Source: Tubulanus polymorphus | Lineage: Eukaryota > Nemertea > Palaeonemertea > Tubulaniformes > Tubulanidae | Assembly: GCF_964204645.1 (NCBI RefSeq) | Contig: NC_134028.1 | Location: forward strand, 9,899,001 to 9,963,000 | DNA length: 64,000 bases | Reading direction: 5' to 3' | Shown here: in pieces, positions 33,909 to 43,835 of the stretch | Numbering within the stretch: position 1 is the first letter of the stretch | Layout: the number at the start of each line of letters is the position of its first letter | Notes under the pieces: model-generated | The model's input: only the letters and a program-made list of their open reading frames with translations | What the model was told of the DNA's origin: nothing | Databases searched by the model: none | Made by a program: the position numbers and the translations under genes

Positions 33909-34331
33909 CTAATTAGTAAATTCATATGCTACAAATATAACAATAACTGTTCCACCTAAAATCCATATTATTTCATATTGCTGTTGTTCTTTACTTGGGG
34001 TATAATAATCTGAAAATTTAGGTTTATATAGATATAATTTTTCACGATTTGTTACTGCGTTATATAAACTCATAGCATCATCAACTGACTTAAAATCTCT
34101 ATGTGAAATATTTTGGTTATATAATTCTTTATTAATATAATCCATATAATTTTGTCTTTTTTCTCTATATTCTTCTGCAGCTTTATTATATTTCTCTAAC
34201 GCTAAGTTATATCTTTTTTGTTCTGATAATGAACCATTTTTATCAATATGTTTAAATAAATAACCGCCACCTGTAAATGCTAAAGCGTTAACAATTGCCG
34301 ATCCTATAATAGTTATAATTGCAAATGCCAT
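33909..34331 (-). CDS. Element A 140-residue membrane-anchored protein
   Basis: Intact. The N-terminal hydrophobic segment has AIITIIGSAIVNALAFTGGG, then comes an alpha-helical charged middle (EKYNKAAEEYREKRQNYMDY), a conserved SDYYTPSKEQQ, and a C-terminal membrane segment (WILGGTVIVIFVAY). The B copy at 46586 has the same protein with a stop and a frameshift, so here A is better preserved. Function unknown; the two anchors and the conserved SDYYTPS patch fit a virion or membrane-remodelling role only as a guess. Start signal T7-N9-ATGG. Confidence 0.65.
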   Translation of the reverse strand: MAFAIITIIGSAIVNALAFTGGGYLFKHIDKNGSLSEQKRYNLALEKYNKAAEEYREKRQNYMDYINKELYNQNISHRDFKSVDDAMSLYNAVTNREKLYLYKPKFSDYYTPSKEQQQYEIIWILGGTVIVIFVAYEFTN

Positions 34332-34347
34332 TTATTTAGTAAAAAAA

Positions 34348-34597
34348 TTACGCGTCAACAGGAGGAATATATTTTTGTTTTTCCAAATAATCAATATTTA
34401 AATTAGATAAATTTACTGCTAATGTTAATTTCAAAATATCATTGATATCAAATCTATCAACACTAATATTTCCCATTTTAAATACTTTTTTTAATAACAT
34501 TGTATAACCAACAGTTCCAACTGATATAACCAACAGTTCCAACTGATAGTAATGCTCCATTATATGAACCAGTTATTATCCATTTCTGATCCGCCAT
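34348..34597 (-). pseudogene. Element A small membrane protein, broken by a tandem duplication
   Basis: Homologue of 46340-46561. Reading starts at 34597 with a TAAATG that directly follows the stop of its neighbour. A tandem duplication of about 20 bp (ACCAACAGTTCCAACTGATA, near 34508-34546) shifts the frame after residue 24. The remainder, KKVFKMGNISVDRFDIND, is intact. Conserved parts are SVGTVGY and a C-terminal YLEKQKYIPP. Confidence 0.6.
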
Positions 34598-34954
34598 TTA
34601 TAAAGAACAAAAATTACAATCCTCAAAATATTTAGTTATCTTAGTTACAATTATTTCAACATTTATGATATTGTTAGTTTCATTTTCATATATTTCAGTT
34701 TTTATTTTTTTAATATCATCGATAATAAAATCTTCATTGAATTCATAAAATCTCAAAGAATTTCTAATGAAATCAGTAATTTTTTCTACCTTATAAATTT
34801 CTTTATTTATCGTTGTTTCATAATCAAATGTTGTTTCATTAAAAAATGCAATATTTTTGATATGAGTTATTACATCATTAATATCAAATTTCATTTCTTT
34901 CTCACGTTTAAAATCAAATCAAAAACATATACTCGGCCCTGCTGTGATATTCAT
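34598..34954 (-). CDS. Element A small acidic protein
   Basis: Homologue of 45978-46336. The long start at 34954 matches the start used in B but meets a TGA after a few codons. A second ATG at 34894 opens a clean 98-residue frame (KFDINDVITHIKNIAF, then alternating charged and hydrophobic residues). No membrane segment or recognised domain. It lies next to penton in both elements. Confidence 0.55.
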
Positions 34955-34972
34955 ACCTATATATCAAAAAAA

Positions 34973-35772
34973 TTACTGTTTACATCTTATAACTCATTCA
35001 TAAATTACAGGAAAATTATTTAAATTAATTAAATATCCATTATGATTTCTTTTTTCTAATTTGAAATTATCAAATTGTGGAATACAAGGTTTAAAATCAC
35101 ATTCAGCTAAATTATAATTTATTTGCGTTCTAAATTGTTTAACATTTTTCAATGGTAGAATATTTAATATACTGGAATTACAAATTGTACCTTAAGTTGC
35201 TTCATATGTTTTTACGGGGTATATTAAATTACAATATATATTAATATGTGTAAAAGGTGTAAAAATTATATTTGGTATATTATTACATATTATATACTTA
35301 TATATTTGCTATATTATTACTATATTATTAGTATAGTTTATTTGGTGTAATTCCTAAAATTTTAGGTTATGGTTTCCTTACTATAAATTTATGTTGTTCT
35401 TCATTAGCTAACTTTATTCTTAATTCATTATCAATCACTTTTTACAAATTTAATTCCAAATCCAGCAGCTGCGCCCATTTTTGTCTTAGCTTTTCTATTA
35501 ATTTCATGTGCTAAAGTCTCTCAATTATATAATCCTGGTTTTATAAATAGATGATACCATTTATTCAATTTTCTTACATGAATCATAAAAGCATTATGAT
35601 CAAAAGTTTTATCTGTTACATTATAAAAACAATTACATAAACTTATATTTACTAATTTTAAATCTACACAATTTTTAAATTCTCTATCTAATTGCACTAG
35701 TTAATAATGAGATTAATAATTTGTAAGTTTTCTAGAATCAACATATATTCTATATTCTTTTAATTCAATCAT
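34973..35772 (-). pseudogene. Element A penton-like minor capsid protein
   Basis: Minus-strand reading from ATG 35772 follows the protein at 45202-45961 in B almost codon for codon (LKEYRIYVDSRKLTNY, FKNCVDLKLVNISLCN). At least five stops interrupt it (two within the first 30 codons, others near 35560, 35440 and 34990). The pattern 'edge strand, then a YNL/YTL turn, then LAKLLG' is that of the single jelly-roll penton of Mavericks and adintoviruses. Confidence 0.65.
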
Positions 35773-35788
35773 TTATTTTACATATTTT

Positions 35789-36142
35789 TTATTCAAAATC
35801 TATGTCATGACATCCTTTTTCATTCTTACCTTTATATATGAAATAGAAATCACCAGAATACAATTCTTCAATATCTTCACTAGATAATCTGTGAAATCTG
35901 TCTGGTAAATATGTTCTGAATTTATATCTTTTTCCTTTTAATCCTTCATGTTCTAAGTGAATAACTTATTTATTACCATATCTATTAGTAATTGTTTCAA
36001 TATTTGTAATTAAATATATCTTATGTAATGTTAATTCTGTTAACTTTTTGAATTTATAATCTACAGATTTGACATTTGTAGTAACTTTAATTCTATCTAA
36101 GAATGATTTGTTGTTCTCACTGTGTACTTGTCTACTCTCCAT
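35789..36142 (-). pseudogene. Element A terminal-gene homologue (unknown)
   Basis: About 117 residues with one TAA in the middle (near 35965). The second half, KFRTYLPDRFHRLSSEDIEE followed by FYFIYKGKN, matches the protein at 51081-51407 next to the right end of B (FKVFLPDKW, FKIIYHGKNEDGHHDLE). In both elements this gene is the last before a terminal repeat. Function unknown; a small nucleic-acid-binding protein would fit the basic N-terminal half. Confidence 0.6.
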
Positions 36143-36241
36143 TTCAATAAAAAATTTTTTATTAAAATTGATTTCATTTATGTATTATTCACGAATATGA
36201 TTTTCATTTATGTATGTTATTCATATTTATGAAATTATTAG

Positions 36242-36393
36242 AGTAATTGTATAAATGGGGGTTCAGATTAAAGGTTGAAAGGTTGAGTGAGTAAAAAATA
36301 AAAATAAATTCGAGCGTGCGAGAATTTAATTTTTATTTTTTCATGAGCTCGACCTTTCGACCTTTGATCTGAACCCCCATTAATACAATTACT
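36242..36393. repeat. Back-to-back terminal inverted repeats (palindrome)
   Basis: AGTAATTGTATAAATGGGGG opens and its complement closes a 152-bp palindrome. It resembles the TIR of B (AGTAATTAG..GGTTTCAGATC..GAGGTC) and begins AG, ends CT, as Polinton ends do. No 6-bp duplication flanks it (TATTAG, GATGAC). It is either the joint of two ends or a tiny element made of two ends only. Confidence 0.65.
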
Positions 36394-36439
36394 GATGACT
36401 GCTATTTGTGCACGGTGGATCACGTTCCCGGATGACGCA

Positions 36440-36650
36440 GAAGCCGTCGTAGAGTGCGGAGTTTGTTATGAGTCCGGACAGCAGTGCCAATGCCAATACC
36501 GGAATTTAACGTGTGATAGCTGCTACGCACCAATATAGCAATCGGGAGGGAGAGTGCACACAGTATCATGCTGTGCCCCTACTGTCGGAATACCATTTAT
36601 TGGGCGCGGATGTTCGAAGAAAAACCCACTAAATTCATTTACATTATAGT
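36440..36650 (+). pseudogene. Possible RING/zinc-ribbon fragment
   Basis: One frame reads VVECGVCYESGQQCQCQ then LTCDSCY and stops at 36536; about 12 codons later another frame reads MLCPYCRNTIYW. The spacing of Cys pairs is like a RING finger, but no full domain can be followed. Low certainty. Confidence 0.3.
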
Positions 36651-36763
36651 TTTATTATAGAAGCTTAAAATATTTCACGATATATTTTTTTACAAATAAT
36701 CATTATCATTAGTTTTATTTGACGATAGTTTCGTAGTATCGCGTTCATTGTTACCGTGCCAAT

Positions 36764-36912
36764 TCAATAAAAAGGATAAAACGTATAAGATCGAGTCGAT
36801 AATTGAAACTCGAGGTAAAGGCGCTCGAAAACAATACTTGGTAAAGTGGTATAACTATCCCGATAAATTCAATTCTTGGGTGAACGCTCGAGATATCAAG
36901 AAATCACCATGA
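36764..36912 (+). pseudogene. Chromodomain end of a second Maverick integrase
   Basis: YKIESIIETRGKGARKQYLV and KWYNYPDKFNSWVNARDI form a chromodomain, the module at the C-terminus of Maverick integrases that reads histone marks. The stop TGA (36910-36912) overlaps the ATG of the next gene. GC content and sequence differ from element A, so this is another lineage. The catalytic part of the integrase is missing. Confidence 0.75.
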
Positions 36913-37396
36913 GTCAGGATTATTAGGTGTATCTCAAAAGTGATGCTAGCATAGACATTCATCCCGATAATACGCAACATAGTTTTAAAGTCCGTTTACG
37001 AACACCGATTTCACTTCAAGGCAAATGGGTTTGTGCTTTACATCAAATACACTTTTTGGCTGATATCAATAACGTGAACAATGGAAGATTTCAATGTACG
37101 TCGTCTGAGCACGGAACTCATCATCTCGATATACCCACGGGGCGCTATTTGACAATTACTCAATTAATTGTCGCTTACAAGCAGAGTTAAACAAATGGTA
37201 CGGTGATAAGAGGGTTCTTGCATTCGATGTACTAAGTCATAAAATTAGTATCCGATTTTATGGCAACTGTTCGATAACCTTTACGAACGATTTTGCGTGG
37301 ATCTTGGGTTTTAGAGAAAATATACCGATTAACGAAAGTATATCAGATCTTCGCCAAGGCTCTAATATTCTCATAGTAAAAGTAAAGCGCGGCTAA
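36909..37396 (+). pseudogene. Penton-like minor capsid protein of the second Maverick lineage
   Basis: After an early TAG (near 36924) the frame reads VYLKSDASIDIHPDNTQHSF, ISLQGKWVCALHQIHF and LDIPTGRYLTITQLI. It then shifts near 37170 and continues ISIRFYGNCSITFTNDFAWI. Start pattern 'S.ASIDI.P.N', the strand 'W.VAL.EI.F' and the 'PTGRY' turn are those of the penton-like protein of classical Mavericks and adintoviruses. Broken by one stop and one frameshift. Confidence 0.7.
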
Positions 37397-38157
37397 TATT
37401 AAACCTCCAGCAACTAATTAATGTTTCAAATCACTTTTCCAAGGAATGAAACCATCCATTTATTTAAGAAAAAAAAAATATTTAATATTTTATAATCATT
37501 TTTAAAATATTAAACTTTAAAATGATTAAATCAAATAACAATTAAGCTGTTATTCATTAACTAATTTCTCAATGTTTTAACTATTATATATTTGAAACAT
37601 ACAGCTTAATCTTTTTTCAATATAGAATTATCATTCTTACCATATTCGATATGTTTAATTGTTTGATAATGTTTTGATTTATGTGATCTTAAATATTTAC
37701 CCCGCAATAACAATACACTTTCTCATTAGGATTAAACTTTTTGAATTCATCATCTAAATCACATTGAATACCAATATCTTTATAAGAATTGCCGGGAGCT
37801 GGAAATATTTAGGTAAGCAAGCTATATCAGTTTACTTTAGTTAGCAGTATCTGTAGTGTAGGTTTATAGGGGTTATTTCTGAGTTTAATTACTTTATCTT
37901 TTAGTCAATCTTCAACTCATCACTTGTTAGTCGCTGTAAAATGTGTGTATGATGATACTGATATGACGATCCAGCAATTGTGAAAATAAACAATATTAAG
38001 TCAAGAAGAAGACGTCGCTGTTATCAATTTTCTTCTTTCGCCGCAACAATAGTTATCAATAGTTAAAAAGATTTCATATGAAATTTATGTATATCATATT
38101 TGGTTAAAATGTATACAACATAGGTTACGTGTACATTGTTGTATTTTATTCTTATAG
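37397..38157. other. Decayed AT-rich region with a zinc-finger fragment
   Basis: On the minus strand, near 37795-37610, FKKFNPNEKVYCYCG runs after a frameshift into KYLRSHKSKHYQTIKH, a C2H2-type finger like those of Maverick zinc-finger genes. An inverted pair ATTAAGCTGT/ACAGCTTAAT lies at 37543 and 37603. Nothing else is coding. Confidence 0.4.
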
Positions 38158-38754
38158 ATGTGAGAGATATGGATTTTGCTGAGGTGTCGATGATATTGTT
38201 GCATGTTGGCACGAATGATATTTCGTGTGACGTTCTTTTAAGCAAAGTTTTGGAGAATCATCAGGTCCTGATAAAATTGATAAGATTTAAAGCGGGGAAC
38301 AAACCAGTTATTGTGTCGGGGGTTATGATACGCTATGACAGGTTTGAACATACAATGGCTATTGAAATCCTTTATCACAATAGAAGTAATGTTCAGTTTG
38401 AAAGTTGTCAGCATATATCACTCAAACTTCAATTCTTTTTTAGTGAAGAAATCATGATCGAAATTCCGCATTATAACATTATGCTACATCAACTTTGTGT
38501 CGATGAAGGTGTTAGTTTCCATTTATTTGATATGGCTCCTGAATTCATATCCAGGTAGATAATTTGTACCACTGATTTAACCAGAGTATAGAAGCTACAT
38601 CAATCAATGATTTGTTTTATTTTTTCAAGTTGTGATGGTATCCATCCCTCGAGACCAGGAAATCGGTATCTAAATTCAAGCATCGAGAAGCTGATTAAAA
38701 CTTTTGAAAATAAACAGGATGCAAGTTACATTCTTCAAAAGTTATTAATGATCG
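38158..38754 (+). CDS. SGNH-hydrolase-like gene, two exons
   Basis: Exon 38158-38554 follows a 3' splice site (TTATTCTTATAG) and contains MILLHVGTNDIS, the Gly-x-Asn-Asp block of SGNH/GDSL esterases, and KPVIVSGVMIR. It ends at a GT donor. Exon 38630-38754 begins after TTTTTTCAAG and, joined in phase, gives CDGIHPSRPGNRYLNSSIEK, the Asp-x-x-His block. The GDS block should lie in an earlier exon not seen. It may be a host gene or a captured esterase of the kind also carried by some non-LTR retrotransposons. The second exon runs to the insertion site of element B. Confidence 0.6.
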
Positions 38755-38757
38755 GTA

Positions 38758-38842
38758 AGTAATTAGAAGATGTGGGTTTCAGATCAGAGGTCGGAGGTCA
38801 AACACTCATCACCACAAGAAATTTTTTTTCCTTATAAATGGG
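38758..38842 (+). repeat. Element B left terminal inverted repeat
   Basis: 85 bp, identical in reverse to 51403-51487. It includes a T8 run, TTATAA and the first five bases (ATGGG) of the polymerase gene. Confidence 0.95.
38822..38840 (+). promoter_or_regulatory. T8-N8-ATG start signal, polymerase gene
   Basis: T8 at 38822-38829, then CCTTATAA, then ATG. It lies inside the terminal repeat. Shared design of all element B genes; see findings. Confidence 0.6.
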
Positions 38843-41800
38843 GGAGAATGAACACCAACCAGAAAACAATAATGTCAATAAAAATCAATATTATTGTCAA
38901 TATTGTAAAAAATACATCGATAAATACCAAAAATCACGACATGAAAAATCTGCAAATCATATAAAAAATGTAATAGATTTTGAAACTCCAGAAAATTCCA
39001 ATGAAAGAAAAGAACGATTAGAAAATATGAATGTGGATGAAATAAAATGTGAAGTTTGTAATGAATTTATAGTAAAAAGGAATTATAATAGACATCTCGA
39101 ATCACAAAAACATTATAAAAATTTAAATAAAAATGTTTTAGGATTAGAATATTTTGATAATAAACCTCAACAAGTAAAAGAATCAACTTCAAAAACTAAA
39201 TCCATTTCAAATAAACCTTACATGGAAAATGTTAGAAATTATATTGATTCACTAGAAATAAAAGATACAATTGAAATTTTAGAAACATTACATAGTAAAA
39301 TTGGTCCTGCAGCTATTATATTTAGATTTTTTAAAGGTACAACAATAGAAGATTATAGTAAATTTAATGAAATAATAGAAAAAATACTAGATTTGATAAC
39401 AGATGTTGAATATCCAAAAATTAGTATCTCTGGGAAAGTAAGTTTTATAAAGTCAGGAGAAAAAATGGATTATAATATTCAAACACTCTCTGAAGAAATA
39501 ATTTCAAAAACACAAATAAAAGAGAAGTTAGAAAAAATATTTAATGAATTTAAACGTCATATTGAAGAAAGATATTTTGAGGGTTCTGGCTTAACATTGA
39601 ATGAAATTATATATTTAGATTTAAATGTTTATAATACAAAAAGAAATAAAACATCAAAAAGTAATAAAATGTTTAAAAATGATTCAAACTTTACAACAGA
39701 AAAGGATATTAAAGCATCATCTTATATTAAATTACCATTTACAACAAAAGCAGTAATAAATATTCAAAATGAAGATAATAAATGTTTTCTATGGTCAATT
39801 ATTAGTTGCTTACATCCAACACAGGAAAATGTTTGTAGAATAACAGATTATCGGAAATATGAAACATTATATAAAATTGATCAATATCCAGTAACTATAA
39901 AAATGATTCCTAAAATAGAAAAAGTTAATAATTTAAAAATAAATGTATTTGAATTAATGCAATTACCAAAGACAAAAGGTGAAAATATTAAAGATTATAC
40001 ATTGGAATCTTTATATTTAACAGAATATTATGATGATGAAAATGCTATAGATTTGTTATATTACAAAAAAGATGAAAATGAACATTATATGTGGTTAAAA
40101 CAAATTGATTTATTCTTTAGAACAGAAAGTGATCATCATCGTAAAATTTATCTATGTAGAAAATGTTTATCTAAATTTATGACTGAGAATACATTATAAA
40201 AACATAAAGAATTATGTGATAATAAAGATTTTTTTAAATTAATAATGCCAACAGAAAAAGATTATAAATTGAAATTTACTAATCATAAATTTAAAAATAT
40301 TATTCCATTTGTAATTTATGGGGATTTTGAATCGTTGAATAAAGAATTAACTGATCAAGATAGAAAAGAAATATATAACAAAAAGCAATTATTAAAATCA
40401 ATGGATAAAGGAAATGAATTAAATGAAGACACAATACAAGACCCACCAATTATAAATACAATTAAAAAAGTTCATCAAAGAGCTGCTGCTTATGGAATTT
40501 ATATAAAATCAAATTATCCCGAATTATATGAAAGTCAATATATTTCTTTTAGAGGTGAAAATGTAGTTAATGATTTTTGTGATAAAATGATTGAATTAGA
40601 AAGTGATTTTACAAAATTATTAAACAAAAATAAAAGAATAGTTATGACAAAAGAAGATGAAATTGATTTTAATTATGCAACTCATTGTTGTTACTGTGAA
40701 AAACGTTTTTATTCATTTGATAAAAGAGTTAGAGATCATGATCATTTGAATTCAAAATATCGTGGAGCTGCTCATGAAGATTGCAATTTACAAGCTAAAA
40801 AAGTAAATTTCGTACCAATATTATTTCATAATTCATCAGGATATGATACCCATCTATTTATAAAACAATTATCGGGAAAATTGGGTGCAATTAATCAAGA
40901 AATAGAAGAATATAATACTATGAATGGTGTAAATGTAAGAAAATATGATTTTAAACTATTAGCTAAAACATCTGAAAATTATATTTCATTTCAATTTGGT
41001 TGCATTAGATTTTTAGATTCTTATAGATTTCTAGCAAGTTCATTAGATAATTTATCAAAAAGTTTAGTTGATAATGATTTTGTTATAACTCGATATTATT
41101 ATCCAAATGAACAAGATTTTAAATTATTGAGATATAAAGGCGCAATTCCTTATTCATTTTATAAAACACATAATGATTTTAATGTAACTGAATTATTAAA
41201 AGATCAATTTTATGATCAATTAAAAGAGGAGTATGTGAAAGATGAAGTGTTTAATAGAACATTAAATATTTGGAACCATTTTAAGATGAAAAATCATGGT
41301 GAATTAGTTGATTTATATTTAAAATCAGATGTTATGATATTGGCTGACATATTTGAAAAATTTAGAGAAGTTAATTTGAATCATTTTAATGTTGATCCTT
41401 GTTATTGTTATTCAAGTCCTGGTTTAACCTGGCAATGTGGTTTAAAATATACAAATGTAGAATTAGATTTATTAAAAGAACCAGATATGGTTTTATTATT
41501 TGAAAAATCAATTAGAGGTGGAATTAGTGGTGTTATGGGAGATAGGTATTTTAAAGCAAATGATGAATATAAATTATTATATATTGACGCCAATAATTTA
41601 TATGGTTGGGCAATGATGCAACCTCAACCACATAAAAATTTTATATTAACAGAAGTTGAAAATGGTGATAAAACTGATTGGGAAAGCGCAATTGCGAGTT
41701 TAAAAGATGAAGCACCAATTGGTTATTTCTTTGTAGTTGATTTAGAATATCCTGAAAATATAAAGTTTAAAACAAGAAACTTACCTTATTGCCCAGAACA

Positions 41801-43835
41801 TTTAACTGTAGATGATAGTTATTTAAGTGAATACCAGAAGAAAATAAAACCGAAAGATCATGTTTTTACAGAAAAATTAATACTTACTCAAAATAATAAA
41901 TACAATTATATTGTTCATTATAGAATGTTAAAATTTTATCTGAAACAAGGAATGAAATTAAAGAAAGTACATAGATATATTGAATTTAATCAATCGAGGT
42001 GGTTAGAAAAATATATAGATTTCAATACTCAACAGAGAACTATATCAAAAACAGATTTTGAAAAAGATTTTTTCAAATTGATGAACAATAGTTTTTATGG
42101 AAAAACATGTGAAAATATTAGAAATAGAAATGATATTGAATTAGTAAATAATTCTGAAAGATTAAGACATTTACAATCAAGTCCTAGACATTTAGGAAAT
42201 AAAAGGTTTGAAGATTATTTAACCGCGGTAAAATTAAAAAGAACGTCAATGAAATTTAATAAACCTATATTCATTGGTTCAACTGTTTTAGAAATAACAA
42301 AATTATTAATGTATGATTTTTATTATAATGTTTTACAACCACTTTTTGGGGAAAAGCATATTGAAATATTATATTTTGATTCTGTAACAGCTGATACCCC
42401 AATATTATTAAAATACAATAACCAAATATTAATAAGAAGAATTTCAGAAATAATTCCAAAACAAAATGAACTTTATATTTCATATGGTGAAAAAGAATTA
42501 ATACAAATAAATGGTTTAATAGATGTTTGGACAAGAAATGGATGGAAAAAATTAAAGAATATTATTAGACATAAAACAAATAAGAAAATCTATAGAGTTA
42601 GAACTAAATTAGGGTTCGTAGATGTTACAGAAGATCATAGTTTAATTAAACGAAATGGTGATGAAATAAAACCAACTGATATAAAAATTGGAGATGAATT
42701 ATTACATAAAAGATTTTTCCCAAGAATGAATCATATATCATTTGATGAAATAATTGATAATATTTATAATATAGAACCCGAAACATTAGAAGAAAAAGAA
42801 TATTTTATCAAAGGATTTTTCATGCAATCAAGACTTAAAATTATTAGAAAGAATTAAGAAATTCTGTGAAGAAGTTTATCCAAATAAAACATTTAGAATC
42901 ATGGATGTTATGAAATCAACAGCAGTTTATAGAATACTTGTAAATAATCCTAAAGATTTTGCTATAAAATATAATGATGAATTCTATATTCATGCAATAG
43001 TGAAAAGTAATACTTCAACTAAAGAAAAAATAGTACCAGATTATGTATTAAATACAAAAAATAATTTAAGAAAGTGGTTCTTCATTGGATTCTATGCCGC
43101 AGATGGTTCAAAAAGTTTCCAAAACCGCAAAACCATATCCTTTGCTCAAAAAGGAAAAGTTGCTATATCAGGATTGAATATATTATGTAGTTTATTAGGA
43201 TTTAATATGAATATAGAATTAATTAAATCTAAACAATTGTTTTAATTTAAGGCATGTAGAAAAAGAATTAACAGAAGTTAAAGATTTATTTGAAATATAT
43301 AACCCAACTGACTATGTTTATGATTTATCAACAGATGATGGAACATTCAATTCTGGGTTCCCATTAATCCAAAAAAAATACCGATAGTTACATACTAAAA
43401 ATCAAGACAAATGATATAACAAAAGACTTAAAAACATTAAAACATCATTTTGATTTTAGTAACTACCCTAAAAATCATGAATTGTTTAGCAATGATAATA
43501 AAAAGATTCCTGGTAAATTTAAAGATGAATTAGGAGGTGATGAAATGATTGAATTTGTTGGGATAAGAAGTAAAATGTATAGTTACAGAACAAAGGATCA
43601 TGAAGCTAAAAAGTTAAAAGGAATAACAAAACATGTGGTTGATAAACATATAGAATTTCAAGATTATATAAAGTGTTTATATAAATCAATTGTAATGAAA
43701 CACAAAATGAATTGTTTAAGATCAGAAGATCACGAGATGTACATTAATGAAGTTGAAAAAACTAGTTTGAATCCATTTGATGATAAAAGGCATATTTTAG
43801 ATGATGGTATAAAAACATTACCTTATGGCTATTAA
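38838..43835 (+). pseudogene. polB: Protein-primed type family B DNA polymerase, with intein
   Basis: Replicative polymerase of the element. N-terminus: two C2H2-type fingers (YYCQYCKKYIDKYQKSRH; IKCEVCNEF...H) and the conserved INIQNEDNKCFLWSI block. Exonuclease motifs: VIYGDFES (near 40315), GYDTHLFIKQL and YLKSDVMILADIFE. A Cys/His insert (CCYCEKRF..RDHDHL..CN) sits between. Palm motifs: LLYIDANNLYGWAM (near 41578) and LMNNSFYGKTCENI (near 42080). Motif C is cut after YFD by the intein. A TAA at 40197-40199 lies in frame before KHKELC. The intein region is frameshifted, and the C-terminal part (to 43835) lies in another frame. Last bases overlap the convergent zinc-finger gene. Confidence 0.9.
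42381..43379 (+). other. Intein with LAGLIDADG endonuclease in polymerase motif C
   Basis: Starts with Ser at 42381 directly after YFD: SVTADTPILLKYNNQILIRR is a typical block A. VDVTEDHSLI (near 42620) is block B with Thr-x-x-His. A degenerate first LAGLIDADG-like stretch (YFIKGFFM, near 42810) precedes a clear second one (WFFIGFYAADGSK, near 43075). VYDLSTDDGTFNSG (near 43314) is block F. Polymerase sequence resumes at 43380 with the Thr-Asp-Ser of motif C. About 333 codons. Frameshifts near 42835 and 43245-43260 and in an A8 run (43371-43378) break it, so it can no longer splice. Confidence 0.85.

Larger units (their letters stand above)
30247..36241. mobile_element. Remnant Maverick/Polinton-like element A
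   Basis: AT-rich block with a retroviral-type integrase, a packaging ATPase, a penton-like protein and four small proteins that have homologues in element B, a set that defines Maverick/Polinton elements. Every large gene has stops or frameshifts. Only one end shows a terminal repeat (36242-36393). The left border is set at the start of a segment repeated in reverse inside B (50143-50212). No DNA polymerase gene is present in A. Confidence 0.75.
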
